DNA from: Cupriavidus laharis
GTDB lineage: Bacteria > Pseudomonadota > Gammaproteobacteria > Burkholderiales > Burkholderiaceae
Assembly (NCBI RefSeq): GCF_914271435.1
Contig: NZ_CAJZAI010000017.1
Coordinates: 35,914-99,913, forward strand
DNA: 64,000 bases
Direction: 5' to 3'
In this document: piece by piece, positions 25,865-33,552 of the stretch
Layout: the number at the start of each line of letters is the position of its first letter
How positions within the stretch are numbered: the first letter of the stretch is position 1
The notes under the pieces: model-generated
Database searches by the model: none
The model's input: only the letters and a program-made list of their open reading frames with translations
What the model was told of the DNA's origin: nothing
Program-made: the position numbers and the translations under genes

Positions 25865-26119
25865 TCAGCTAAAACGCTCCCTCAGAACCTGCGCGCTGAT
25901 CTGTAGCCCCTTCCAGTACATGCCGTGGATACGCCCTTTCAATTTGTCCAGGGCATCACTATCGAGCGCATCGAAGGTCACCCTGGCGGCAGGCCTGGTG
26001 CCATCGCCTTCGAGGTACTCGATGTCGTTGAACTGTGGCAACCCATACTTGACCAGGAAGGCGCCGATTTCCTCGTCCGTGGCGTCAGGACCGATATTCG
26101 CAAGCAACAAGACAGACAT
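25865..26119 (-). CDS. Small RRM-type RNA-binding-like protein
   Basis: This 84-residue protein has a beta-alpha-beta-beta-alpha-beta order like a single RRM: SVLLLANIGP strand, DATDEEIGAFLVKYG helix, DIEYLEG strand, AARVTFDAL strand, ALDKLKGRI helix and a final ISAQVL strand. The RNP1/RNP2 aromatics are poorly conserved, so RNA binding is uncertain. ATG 26119 is chosen over 26131 because GGAGG lies 5 bases upstream. It leads the DUF3141-pta-ackA-fabI run and is separated from DUF3141 by 148 bases, so it may be transcribed with it. Confidence 0.68.
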   Translation of the reverse strand: MSVLLLANIGPDATDEEIGAFLVKYGLPQFNDIEYLEGDGTRPAARVTFDALDSDALDKLKGRIHGMYWKGLQISAQVLRERFS

Positions 26120-26610
26120 ACACGCCTCCACAGCGGATCAGCACGATCGGGATCAAGAGAAGTACCACCACGTAGAGCGACCATGCGGCGTGAGCGGCAC
26201 CGTACGCTTCCGCCTGATAACACCACGACGTAGCGTTGTTCAGTTCGAGGGCACCACTCTATCCGGAACCGCAGCGTTGCCCGACATGAAATCTTTCCCA
26301 CGTCGAGATAAAAAAAGCTTTCACCGCAGGGAATGAGAATGGTTAAGCATATCAAGCGAACATGTACTTGATGGACCGCTGGCGCGGTCGACTTAGACGG
26401 TTGCACAAGGGAGACTTGCCACCGGCGATGTCACATGAATGCCTTTGGGGGCCGCATTTTGAGCAAGCTGCACCTGTCACGGTGGGCCCAAGTCCGCGCG
26501 TTCTTCCGAACAGGTTCGTCGCCGGTTTGCGGGAGAGATCTGTGGTAGTGAGGATTGGGTTGTTGTGCTTGGCAGGCGTCGAGATCGAGATAGCGCCCGG
26601 CGGTACGGTT
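26120..26610. other. Gap upstream of the RRM gene
   Basis: This is the likely promoter region of the RRM-DUF3141-pta-ackA-fabI cluster. It is less GC-rich between about 26290 and 26360. I see no convincing gene, terminator or known operator in it. Confidence 0.35.
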
Positions 26611-27111
26611 TCAGCCCAGGTCCATCGCACCGCCCGGGTTCGACGGCGTGCCGTCGGCGACGGGGTTCACCCAGTGGCCGTCCGGAAAGATCCGGAAGTC
26701 GCGTCCAATCCGGCGGGCGCCTCGAACACCATCGGGCCATCCTTGCCGAGATCAAGGTAGCACATAGCATGGATCACGTCCGAGTTCGGCGTGGTGACCA
26801 GCGTCTTCGCGTCGAGCCGCTTCTTCCGTACCTGCAGCACGTTGTAGCCCGCACCAAACGCTTTCTCCGAACCTGACTTCATGCCGAGCGTGTTGATCAG
26901 CGGCATCGCCCGCAGGTAGGTCTGCGTGGCGCGCTGGAAGAACAGTTCGTCCCGCAGCGCCCACGCCGATCTCGCACGCCAGCCGCGCCAGTCCCTCGGC
27001 GTCGATATCGGCCAGGCCGACAAGCCAGCCGCGCGAGGCGAATAGCAGCGCCGTCTGGCGGCCGATGCCGGAGGCGGCGCCGGTAATGAAGATGGATTTC
27101 CGTTGCGTCAT
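26611..27111 (-). pseudogene. Mosaic gene scar: SDR 5' end, DUF1254 piece and a third 3' end
   Basis: Three fragments lie head to tail in different frames. From ATG 27111 about 49 codons encode an SDR N terminus (KSIFITGAASGIGRQTALLF, then ADIDAEGLARLA). At about 26965 the sequence passes into another frame with a DUF1254 piece (INTLGMKSGSEKAFGAGYNV and DAKTLVTTPNSDVIHAMCYL). At about 26710 it passes into a third frame that ends DGHWVNPVADGTPSNPGG and stops at 26611. None is complete. Two or more deletions appear to have collapsed several genes that once extended the neighbouring operon. Confidence 0.72.
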
Positions 27112-27134
27112 GGCGATCCTGTACGGGTATGGCT

Positions 27135-27896
27135 TCAGCGCGCCGTGTAGCCGCCGTCGATGACGAGCTCCGAGCCTGTCATGTAGCGCGACTCATCCGA
27201 CGCCATGAACACCAGCGCCGGCGCGATCTCCTCAGCCAGAGCGAGGCGGCCGAGCGGAATGCGGCTGACGATGTCGGCCTGCAGCGCCTGCCCCACGTCG
27301 GCTGGCATGGCGGCCAGCGCGCCGGAAACCATCGGCGTGGCGATGTAGCCGGGGTGCAGCGAGTTCACGCGGATGTTGTAGCCGTGCGCGGCGCAATGCA
27401 GCGCGGCAGACTTGGTCAGCAGGCGCACGCCGCCCTTGCTGGCGTTGTAGGCCGCCAGGTTGGGCTCGCCGACGATGCCCTCGATCGAGGACACATTGAT
27501 GATCGAGCCGCCCCGCCCCTTCATGGCGACGATGGCCTTTTGCGTGCCGAGGAAAACGCCGTCGAGGTTGATCTCCAGCACGGCACGCCAGTCCTTCAGG
27601 CTGATCTGCTCGATGCTTCCCAGCCGGCCTACGCCGGCGTTGTTGACCAGCACGTCCAGCATGCCGGCCACAGCGATCGCGCGGTCCCAGTCGGCTTCCT
27701 GCGTCACGTCATGCGCCAGCGCTGTCACCGCATGACCCGCCGCCGACAGGCGCTCCGTCTCGGCTTCCACGCGGGAACGGTCGATATCGGTCAGCACAAC
27801 CCGGGCGCCCTCGCGCGCAAAGCGCTGCGCGGTGGCGAGGCCCAGGCCACTGCCCGCGCCGGTGATCAGGGCAGTCTTGCCTTGTAGTCGGTTCAT
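27135..27896 (-). CDS. Short-chain dehydrogenase/reductase
   Basis: This 253-residue classical SDR has NAD(P)-binding TGAGSGLG at 13-20, NNAGVG, catalytic Ser in INVSSIEG and Y-x3-K in YNASKGG, with ELVIDGGYTAR at the C terminus. Asp in VLTDIDRSR after the second strand suggests NAD(H) preference. It is the last intact gene of the minus-strand acyl-CoA operon and probably oxidises a hydroxyacyl or alcohol intermediate. The substrate is not predictable. Confidence 0.9.
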   Translation of the reverse strand: MNRLQGKTALITGAGSGLGLATAQRFAREGARVVLTDIDRSRVEAETERLSAAGHAVTALAHDVTQEADWDRAIAVAGMLDVLVNNAGVGRLGSIEQISLKDWRAVLEINLDGVFLGTQKAIVAMKGRGGSIINVSSIEGIVGEPNLAAYNASKGGVRLLTKSAALHCAAHGYNIRVNSLHPGYIATPMVSGALAAMPADVGQALQADIVSRIPLGRLALAEEIAPALVFMASDESRYMTGSELVIDGGYTAR

Positions 27897-28032
27897 CTCT
27901 GTCTCCCGTCTTATTTCGAATGAATGGCCTGCGCGCGGCTTGCGTCATGGGCAGCCGGCGTGCGTGTCCTCGGTCGGAAAGGCAGCCCATCTCGCGAGAC
28001 GACGGGCAGCCAGATCAATCAGAGCGGTCCGA

Positions 28033-29139
28033 TCAGCGAACCTGCTCGCTCCAGCAGTGCAGGCCGTCTTCCGCCAGGCCCGCCATCAGCTGGCGATGGC
28101 CGAAGGCGCGCGTGGCCGGCTGGAAGCCCGTGGCCAGCAGCTCGCCCTTGAGCAGCCGCTCTGCGGCGATGGCCGACAGCGCACCGGTGGTCAGGTACGG
28201 CGACGTCACGTGCAGCAGGATCTGCTTGCCGCCGGTGGTGCCGCGCGCCCAGACCGAGATCATGGTCTGGTTGATCTTCGGCACCTCGCGCGGCGGCGTG
28301 GTGGCCATGGCCATGCCCCAGGCGTTGGTGACGTCTTCCAGTTCCTGTTGCGATTTGGTCCTGGCGAGCTCCGCGTACTCCTTCATGCGGCCGACCACGA
28401 AATCGACCAGCGGGCCCTTCGGGAAGGCCACCAGCACCGAGCAGTTCAGCACGCGCGGATCCTTCTCCAGCCAGATCGGCTCGAAGCCGCCGCCCCACGG
28501 CAGGCCGGCATGGATGGTGTGGCTGCCCGGCACGGCCACGTCGAGCACGGTGTTGGCCGGCCAGGTGGCCATGGCGCCGTTCTGCTTGAGCGGGTTGGGC
28601 AGGCACAGCATGCGCAGGAACGACAGTGTCGACGCCACGGTCGGCGCGCTCTTCGGCGCATACAGGATGTCGAGCGAATCGATGGCCGGGTCTTCCAGCG
28701 CGATCTCGGCGGCGATCATGCCGGCCGTCCACATGAACGAGCAGCCCGGCGACAGCAGCAGGCCCTTCTCGGCGAAGGCCTCGTGGTACTTGTCGCGCAG
28801 CAGCATCGTCCAGTCCTGCTCGCCGGTGGTGTCGAGGTAATGGCAGCCGTTTTCCAGCGCGGCCTTCACCACCGGCTCGCCAAGCTGGCCGAACGGGCCG
28901 ACCACGTTGATCACGACCTTCGCGCCGGCCAGCAACTGTTTCAGGCTGGCTTCGTCGTGGCTCACGGCCTCGATCTGCACCTGGTGGTCACCCGGCACCC
29001 TGGCCAGTTCGGTGGCGATCTTGTCGCGGCTGCGGCCGGCGGCGACGAAAGGCAGGCCGCGCTTCGTGAGGTATTCGGCAATCAGCCTGCCGGTGTAGCC
29101 CGTGATGCCGTAAACGACGATGGGATGCTTGGTGGTCAT
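28033..29139 (-). CDS. Saccharopine-dehydrogenase-like reductase (trans-acting enoyl reductase type)
   Basis: The 368-residue protein begins with a Rossmann fold (IVVYGITGYTGRLIAEYL) followed by VVINVVGPFGQLGEPVV and YLDTTGEQDWT. This order marks the saccharopine dehydrogenase-like family. Family members in mycobacteria act as trans enoyl reductases in lipid synthesis, while many others are uncharacterised. The context, with acyl-CoA ligase, thiolase and acyl-CoA dehydrogenase, points to reduction of a CoA-bound intermediate and not lysine metabolism. Confidence 0.83.
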   Translation of the reverse strand: MTTKHPIVVYGITGYTGRLIAEYLTKRGLPFVAAGRSRDKIATELARVPGDHQVQIEAVSHDEASLKQLLAGAKVVINVVGPFGQLGEPVVKAALENGCHYLDTTGEQDWTMLLRDKYHEAFAEKGLLLSPGCSFMWTAGMIAAEIALEDPAIDSLDILYAPKSAPTVASTLSFLRMLCLPNPLKQNGAMATWPANTVLDVAVPGSHTIHAGLPWGGGFEPIWLEKDPRVLNCSVLVAFPKGPLVDFVVGRMKEYAELARTKSQQELEDVTNAWGMAMATTPPREVPKINQTMISVWARGTTGGKQILLHVTSPYLTTGALSAIAAERLLKGELLATGFQPATRAFGHRQLMAGLAEDGLHCWSEQVR

Positions 29140-29202
29140 CAGTTGTCTCCTGTTGGGATCTGCGCGGTGCCCGGTCAGGCACCGGTGATTGTGTAAAGGG
29201 AC

Positions 29203-30816
29203 TCAGGCAGCGGCGCCGCAGCGCTGCTCGGCAAACACGGCTTCGGGCACGGCTTCGAACTGCTCCAGCAGGAAGCGGTTTTGCGGCTTTTCGGATGCGG
29301 TCTTCGGGATAGCGTCGACGACCTGCACGTAGCTCGGCACGAAGTTGGCCTCGAGCACGGCGCGGCAGGCACGGAAGACCGCCTGGGCGTCAAACCCGGC
29401 GGCGTGCTTCGGCACCACGCTGGCGACCACGTCCTTCTCGCCGGGCGCGCCGCTGGCAGCCTTCACGCCCCAGACGTAGACGTCATCGACCAGCCCGCTG
29501 TCGGCAATCGCCTTCTCGATGAAGCCCGGGTTGACGAAGTCGCCGTTGTGGCGCAGCCCGCCGCCCTTGCGGTAGTGGAAGAACAGCCAGCCAGCTTCGT
29601 CCTCGTGGACGATGTCTCCCATCCACAGCCAGCCGTCCTTGCCTTTGGCAGCCGAGGCGGCAGGGTTCTCGAAGTAGGCGACGTGAAACGGCGAGCCGTC
29701 CTTCGGGCGGAACAGCAGTTCGCCCGGCTCGCCCTTCCCGACGTCGTTGCCCTGCTCGTCGACGATGCGGTACTGCAGGTTCGGCGCCGGCTTGCCGATG
29801 CTGCCGACCGGGCCCACGCCCACCGGCTTGAACGTCAGGCCGCCCTCGGCCGCGCCGTAGAACTCCAGCACGTGCAGGCCGAAGCGCTGCTCGAACTGCG
29901 CCCAGATCGCCGCCGGCATGCCGGCGGAGACGACGAAGCGCACCGGGTTGTCGGCGTCGTCGGCGCGCGGCGGCTCGGCATACACGGCGGTGGTCATGCC
30001 GCCCAGCAGCGTGAAGCTGGTGCAGCCGTAGCGGCGCGTGATGTCCCACAGGCGGCGCTTGGTGAAACGGCGCGACAGCACGCAGGGGATATGCGCACTC
30101 AGCGCAGCGCCGAGCGTGATGCCCTGCGCGTTGGCGTGCGTCAGCGAGAGGCCCGAGTAGAGCCGGTCGCCCGGCTGATAGCCGACCGCGCGCGGCACGA
30201 TGGCCGCCGACTCGCAGAAGCGCCGGTGCGTCATGACGATGCCCTTGGGGTCGCCCGTGGTGCCGGACGTGAAGATGATCTCCATCGCGCAGCCGGGGTC
30301 GGTCGTGCGCAAGCCCAGCGATGGCATCGTATCGGGCAATGCAGTAGCGTAGTCGATCACGCCGGGGAAGGTTGCCGGAGCCGGCGCGCCTTCGTCGGTC
30401 GCCAGGCCGATCACCCACTCCAGGCCGGGCACCTGCGCACGGATTTCAGCGACTTGCGCCAGCGCATAGTCGGCAGCGATCACGCCCTTGCAGCGCGCGC
30501 TGTTGAGCATGAAGGCGAGCTTGTCGCCGCGCGTGCGGGGGTCGATCGGCACGAATACCGTGCCGGCCACCGAGGATCCCACCATGCAGTCGACGAACTC
30601 GGCATGGTTCGCCATCAGCAGCGCGAAGTGCTCGCCCGGCGCCATGCCGCGGTCGATCAGGCATTGCGCCGCGCGCTGGCCGGTCTCCCACAGTTGACGG
30701 TAGGTCCGCACGACATCGCGCCCCTCGCCGTTCTCGAAGGTGACGATGGCCAGGTCGGGGTCGGTCTGCGCCCGGTTGGCCACGATGTGGCCGAAGATGT
30801 TTTCTTCCAGACTCAT
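29203..30816 (-). CDS. AMP-dependent acyl-CoA synthetase/ligase
   Basis: This 537-residue ANL-superfamily enzyme activates a carboxylic acid to its CoA thioester through an acyl-AMP. The P-loop motif is IIFTSGTTGDPKGIVMTH, the A5 motif is EFYGAAEGG, and the A7/A8 region is DGWLWMGDI...FFHYRKGG. The C-terminal catalytic Lys is probably within PKTASEKPQNR. ATG 30816 gives MSLEENIFGHIVANR; a longer frame to 30927 would overlap the thiolase. It lies 4 bases after the thiolase stop. Substrate class is unknown; it resembles the CaiC/FadD-like group. Confidence 0.88.
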   Translation of the reverse strand: MSLEENIFGHIVANRAQTDPDLAIVTFENGEGRDVVRTYRQLWETGQRAAQCLIDRGMAPGEHFALLMANHAEFVDCMVGSSVAGTVFVPIDPRTRGDKLAFMLNSARCKGVIAADYALAQVAEIRAQVPGLEWVIGLATDEGAPAPATFPGVIDYATALPDTMPSLGLRTTDPGCAMEIIFTSGTTGDPKGIVMTHRRFCESAAIVPRAVGYQPGDRLYSGLSLTHANAQGITLGAALSAHIPCVLSRRFTKRRLWDITRRYGCTSFTLLGGMTTAVYAEPPRADDADNPVRFVVSAGMPAAIWAQFEQRFGLHVLEFYGAAEGGLTFKPVGVGPVGSIGKPAPNLQYRIVDEQGNDVGKGEPGELLFRPKDGSPFHVAYFENPAASAAKGKDGWLWMGDIVHEDEAGWLFFHYRKGGGLRHNGDFVNPGFIEKAIADSGLVDDVYVWGVKAASGAPGEKDVVASVVPKHAAGFDAQAVFRACRAVLEANFVPSYVQVVDAIPKTASEKPQNRFLLEQFEAVPEAVFAEQRCGAAA

Positions 30817-30820
30817 GGTG

Positions 30821-32059
30821 TTACTCGCGTTCGAGGATGGTGGCGACCGTGGCCGCGGCGTCCGTGCCGATGGCGCCGCCGCCGTTGTGGGCCAGCGCGA
30901 GACGCGCGCCGGCCACTTGCCGGGCACCGGATTGCCCGCGCAGCTGCTCGGTCAGTTCGACGATCTGCGCGCAGCCGGTGGCGCCGATCGGATGCCCCTT
31001 GCGCAGCAGGCCGCCCGACACGTTGACCGGAATGCGGCCGCCCAGCCGCGTATGGCCACCGGCCAGCAGCGCAGCGCCTTCGCCGGGCGCGCACAGGCCG
31101 AGGTATTCGTAGGCGAGGATTTCGGACGGCGCCGAGGCGTCATGCAGTTCCACGCACGACAGGTCGTCCGGGCCCACGCCGGCCGCCGCGTAGGCCCGCC
31201 GCGCGGCCAGTCCGCCCACGCTGTCGTGCTCCTCATCGCTGCCGTCCCAGCCTGTCGCCAGCACACTCGCGGCGATACGCACGCGGTGGCGCAGGCCCAT
31301 CTCGCGCGCCTTGCGTGGACTGACCAGCACCACGGCCGCCGCGCCGTCGCCGATCGGCGAGCACATCGGCAGCGTCAGCGGATCGACGATGGCGCGCGAC
31401 TGCAGCACCTGCTCGACCGTCAGCCGCTCGCGGAACTGCGCGCGCGGGTTCAGGCTGCCGTGGAAGGCGTTCTTCTCGACCACGCGGGCAAAGTCCTCGG
31501 CGGTCGTGCCATATGCCTTCATGTGGCCGCGCGCCATCATGGCGTAGATGTCCATGAAGACCGAGCGGGCGGCCGAGGGGCCGGCATCCTCATATGGCAG
31601 CCCGGCGGCGCGCGCCATGCGCTTGACGACATTGAGCGCGCCCTCTGGATCTTCCACGTCCACCGCGCTCAGGAAGGCGCCGAGGCTGCGCGACTTGTCT
31701 TCGTGAAACAGCTTCTCGTAGCCACATGCCAGCACTATGTCGTAGTAGCCCGCTGTCACCATCGCCGCGGCCTGCTGCAGCGCCGTCGACGATGACGCGC
31801 ATGCGTTCTCCACGTTGACCACCGGGATTGCCCCGATGCCCATGCCGCGCAGCACCACCTCGCCGCGGATCATCTCCTGCCCGGTCACCACGCCGGCGGC
31901 GGCGTTGCCCATCCAGGCGGCCTGCACGTCGGCGGCATCGAGACCGGCGTCATCGAGCGCGGCGCGGATCGCGCCGGCAGCCAGTGCCTTGAGTGTCTTG
32001 TCGGCGTGCTTGCCGAAGGTCGTCATGCCGACCCCGGCCACGTAGGCGTTCATCTTCAT
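30821..32059 (-). CDS. Thiolase-like protein (SCP2/lipid-transfer type)
   Basis: This 412-residue thiolase-fold enzyme has the nucleophilic Cys in VENACASSSTAL, a His in ELHDASAPSE and the C-terminal GGLLRKGHPIGATG motif. SCP2-type thiolases cleave beta-ketoacyl-CoA, often with branched or sterol-like side chains. The downstream Cys found in canonical biosynthetic thiolases is not evident: the last motif reads ALAHNGGGAIG. It lies 13 bases after the acyl-CoA dehydrogenase stop and is followed immediately by the ligase. Confidence 0.87.
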   Translation of the reverse strand: MKMNAYVAGVGMTTFGKHADKTLKALAAGAIRAALDDAGLDAADVQAAWMGNAAAGVVTGQEMIRGEVVLRGMGIGAIPVVNVENACASSSTALQQAAAMVTAGYYDIVLACGYEKLFHEDKSRSLGAFLSAVDVEDPEGALNVVKRMARAAGLPYEDAGPSAARSVFMDIYAMMARGHMKAYGTTAEDFARVVEKNAFHGSLNPRAQFRERLTVEQVLQSRAIVDPLTLPMCSPIGDGAAAVVLVSPRKAREMGLRHRVRIAASVLATGWDGSDEEHDSVGGLAARRAYAAAGVGPDDLSCVELHDASAPSEILAYEYLGLCAPGEGAALLAGGHTRLGGRIPVNVSGGLLRKGHPIGATGCAQIVELTEQLRGQSGARQVAGARLALAHNGGGAIGTDAAATVATILERE

Positions 32060-32072
32060 GGATGGCTCCCGT

Positions 32073-33320
32073 TCACAGGCGCTCGCGGTCGATCAGCAGC
32101 GTGCCGCCCTTGATGGCGAGCATCTCGTTGCAGCCGTCCTCGATCATCGACGAGCGCGCATCGCGCATCAGCTTCTCGACCGGGTACTCGCGCGTCACGC
32201 CGTTACCACCGAACATCTGGATGGCGTCGCTGGCCACCTCGAAGGCGGTCTGGGTCGAGGTGATCTTGCTGGCGATGGAGCCCTGCAGCGCCGGCACCGG
32301 CGCGGTCGCGTTGAACAGATGGACGCGATGATTCAACGCGCGGGCCGCTTCCACGCGGCGCATCATATGGAACAGGCGCGAACGCACGTTCTGGTGGCGA
32401 ATGATCGGCACCCCGCCCTGCTTGCGCTCGTGGGCGTAACCATGCGCATGCTCGTAGGCACGTCGTGCAGCGCCTACCCAGATGCTGCCCATCAGCGCAT
32501 TGGCTTCGGTGAGGATGGCGTAGATGGCCTGCTCGTACTCGGCGCCGGGCCCGGCCAGCAGGTGGTCGGCAGGAATCTGCACACCGTCGAAGAACAGCTC
32601 GCCCTGTGGCAGTGCGCGCTGGCCCATCTTCTCCAGCGGCTTGCCACGCTTGACGCCCTCCACATCCAGCGGCACCAGCACCACGCACTGCTTGTGCTCG
32701 CCGCTGCCATCGTCATAGGCGGCGAACAGCACGCACAGCTGCGCCACGGTGCCGTTCGAGACCCAGGCGGCCTTCTGGCCGTCGACGACGAAACCGTCGC
32801 CCTGCGGACGCACGACGCAGTTGGAGCGGCCGTACTCGCTGCCCGGCTGCGCGCACATGCGGCCGAAGTCGAGCGTATCGCTGCCGTGGTCGGGCTCGGT
32901 GATGCCCCAGCAGCCGATCGCCGAGCCTTCGGGATAGCGGGACAGCAGCGCCGTCTTGCCGGTGGCGTAGATCATCAGCCACGGAAGCAGTGACGCGCCC
33001 AGCGACACGGCCAGACCGCCGTCGCCGGCGCCGAGTTCCTCGAAGATGATGGGCATCAGCCGGCCACGCTCGCCGGCGGGCAGTTGCAGCAGTTCGCCGA
33101 GGGTCAGGCCCAGCTTCTTGAACTCTGAAAAGAGCTGCCAGTACGGGGAATCGGGCTCGATCACCTCGGCCGCGCTGAGCTTGTCCAGGCGTGCCGCAAG
33201 GGGTTCCATCACGATCTGGGCGAACTTCCGGGTGCTGGCCTGGATGGCCTGCTCCACCTCGCTCAGGGGAGCCTCGAATCCGGTCGGGCAAAGGGTTACC
33301 TGCAGGGCATGCGCAGTCAT
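32073..33320 (-). CDS. Acyl-CoA dehydrogenase family protein
   Basis: This 415-residue FAD enzyme introduces a double bond into an acyl-CoA. Visible landmarks are CWGITEPDHGSD, the AAWVSNGTVAQL flavin region, GQRALPQGELFFDGV and the C-terminal IQMFGGNGVTREYPVEKLMRDARSSMIEDG. In the standard short-chain family the catalytic Glu lies in a similar position (E in IEDG). ATG 33320 is preceded by GGAGA; a longer frame to 33395 has no ribosome-binding site. It is the first gene of the operon and divergent from the MalT-like regulator. Confidence 0.88.
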   Translation of the reverse strand: MTAHALQVTLCPTGFEAPLSEVEQAIQASTRKFAQIVMEPLAARLDKLSAAEVIEPDSPYWQLFSEFKKLGLTLGELLQLPAGERGRLMPIIFEELGAGDGGLAVSLGASLLPWLMIYATGKTALLSRYPEGSAIGCWGITEPDHGSDTLDFGRMCAQPGSEYGRSNCVVRPQGDGFVVDGQKAAWVSNGTVAQLCVLFAAYDDGSGEHKQCVVLVPLDVEGVKRGKPLEKMGQRALPQGELFFDGVQIPADHLLAGPGAEYEQAIYAILTEANALMGSIWVGAARRAYEHAHGYAHERKQGGVPIIRHQNVRSRLFHMMRRVEAARALNHRVHLFNATAPVPALQGSIASKITSTQTAFEVASDAIQMFGGNGVTREYPVEKLMRDARSSMIEDGCNEMLAIKGGTLLIDRERL

Positions 33321-33407
33321 GGGTGTCTCCGGCGATCTGGGTCTGGTGGAGGGGCCGCGTGCACGGCCTTCGTTGATGGAATGCATTCTCGGCAATCCGC
33401 CAGCCTT

Positions 33408-33490
33408 CCCCCATCCCCTCGCGTAGGCACAAAATGGGGGATGGCAAACGGGGGATGGGACTATCCCTAAGGGTCCCCTATCCCCTACCC
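33408..33490. promoter_or_regulatory. MalT-box-like repeats between the acyl-CoA operon and its LAL regulator
   Basis: GGGGGATGG occurs twice in direct orientation (33436-33444 and 33450-33458). An inverted copy, CCATCCCC, lies at 33411-33418. CTATCCC elements follow at about 33461 and 33478. The core GGGGATGG closely resembles the E. coli MalT box (GGGGA[T/G]GAGG). The adjacent plus-strand gene encodes a MalT/LAL-family protein, so these are good candidates for its binding sites. Confidence 0.62.
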
Positions 33491-33552
33491 GTCACCGGCA
33501 TACTGGCGACCAGGCCACCCACGATTCGTGCACCACGCACCACTTTTCATCT

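Noticed and set aside
26752..27111. An intact 119-residue SDR-like protein
   Set aside because: Only the first about 49 residues resemble an SDR. The rest is out-of-frame translation of a DUF1254 fragment.
29281..31026. A 581-codon plus-strand frame over the acyl-CoA ligase
   Set aside because: It is antisense to a complete ANL enzyme with all core motifs, and nothing in the product resembles a protein family.
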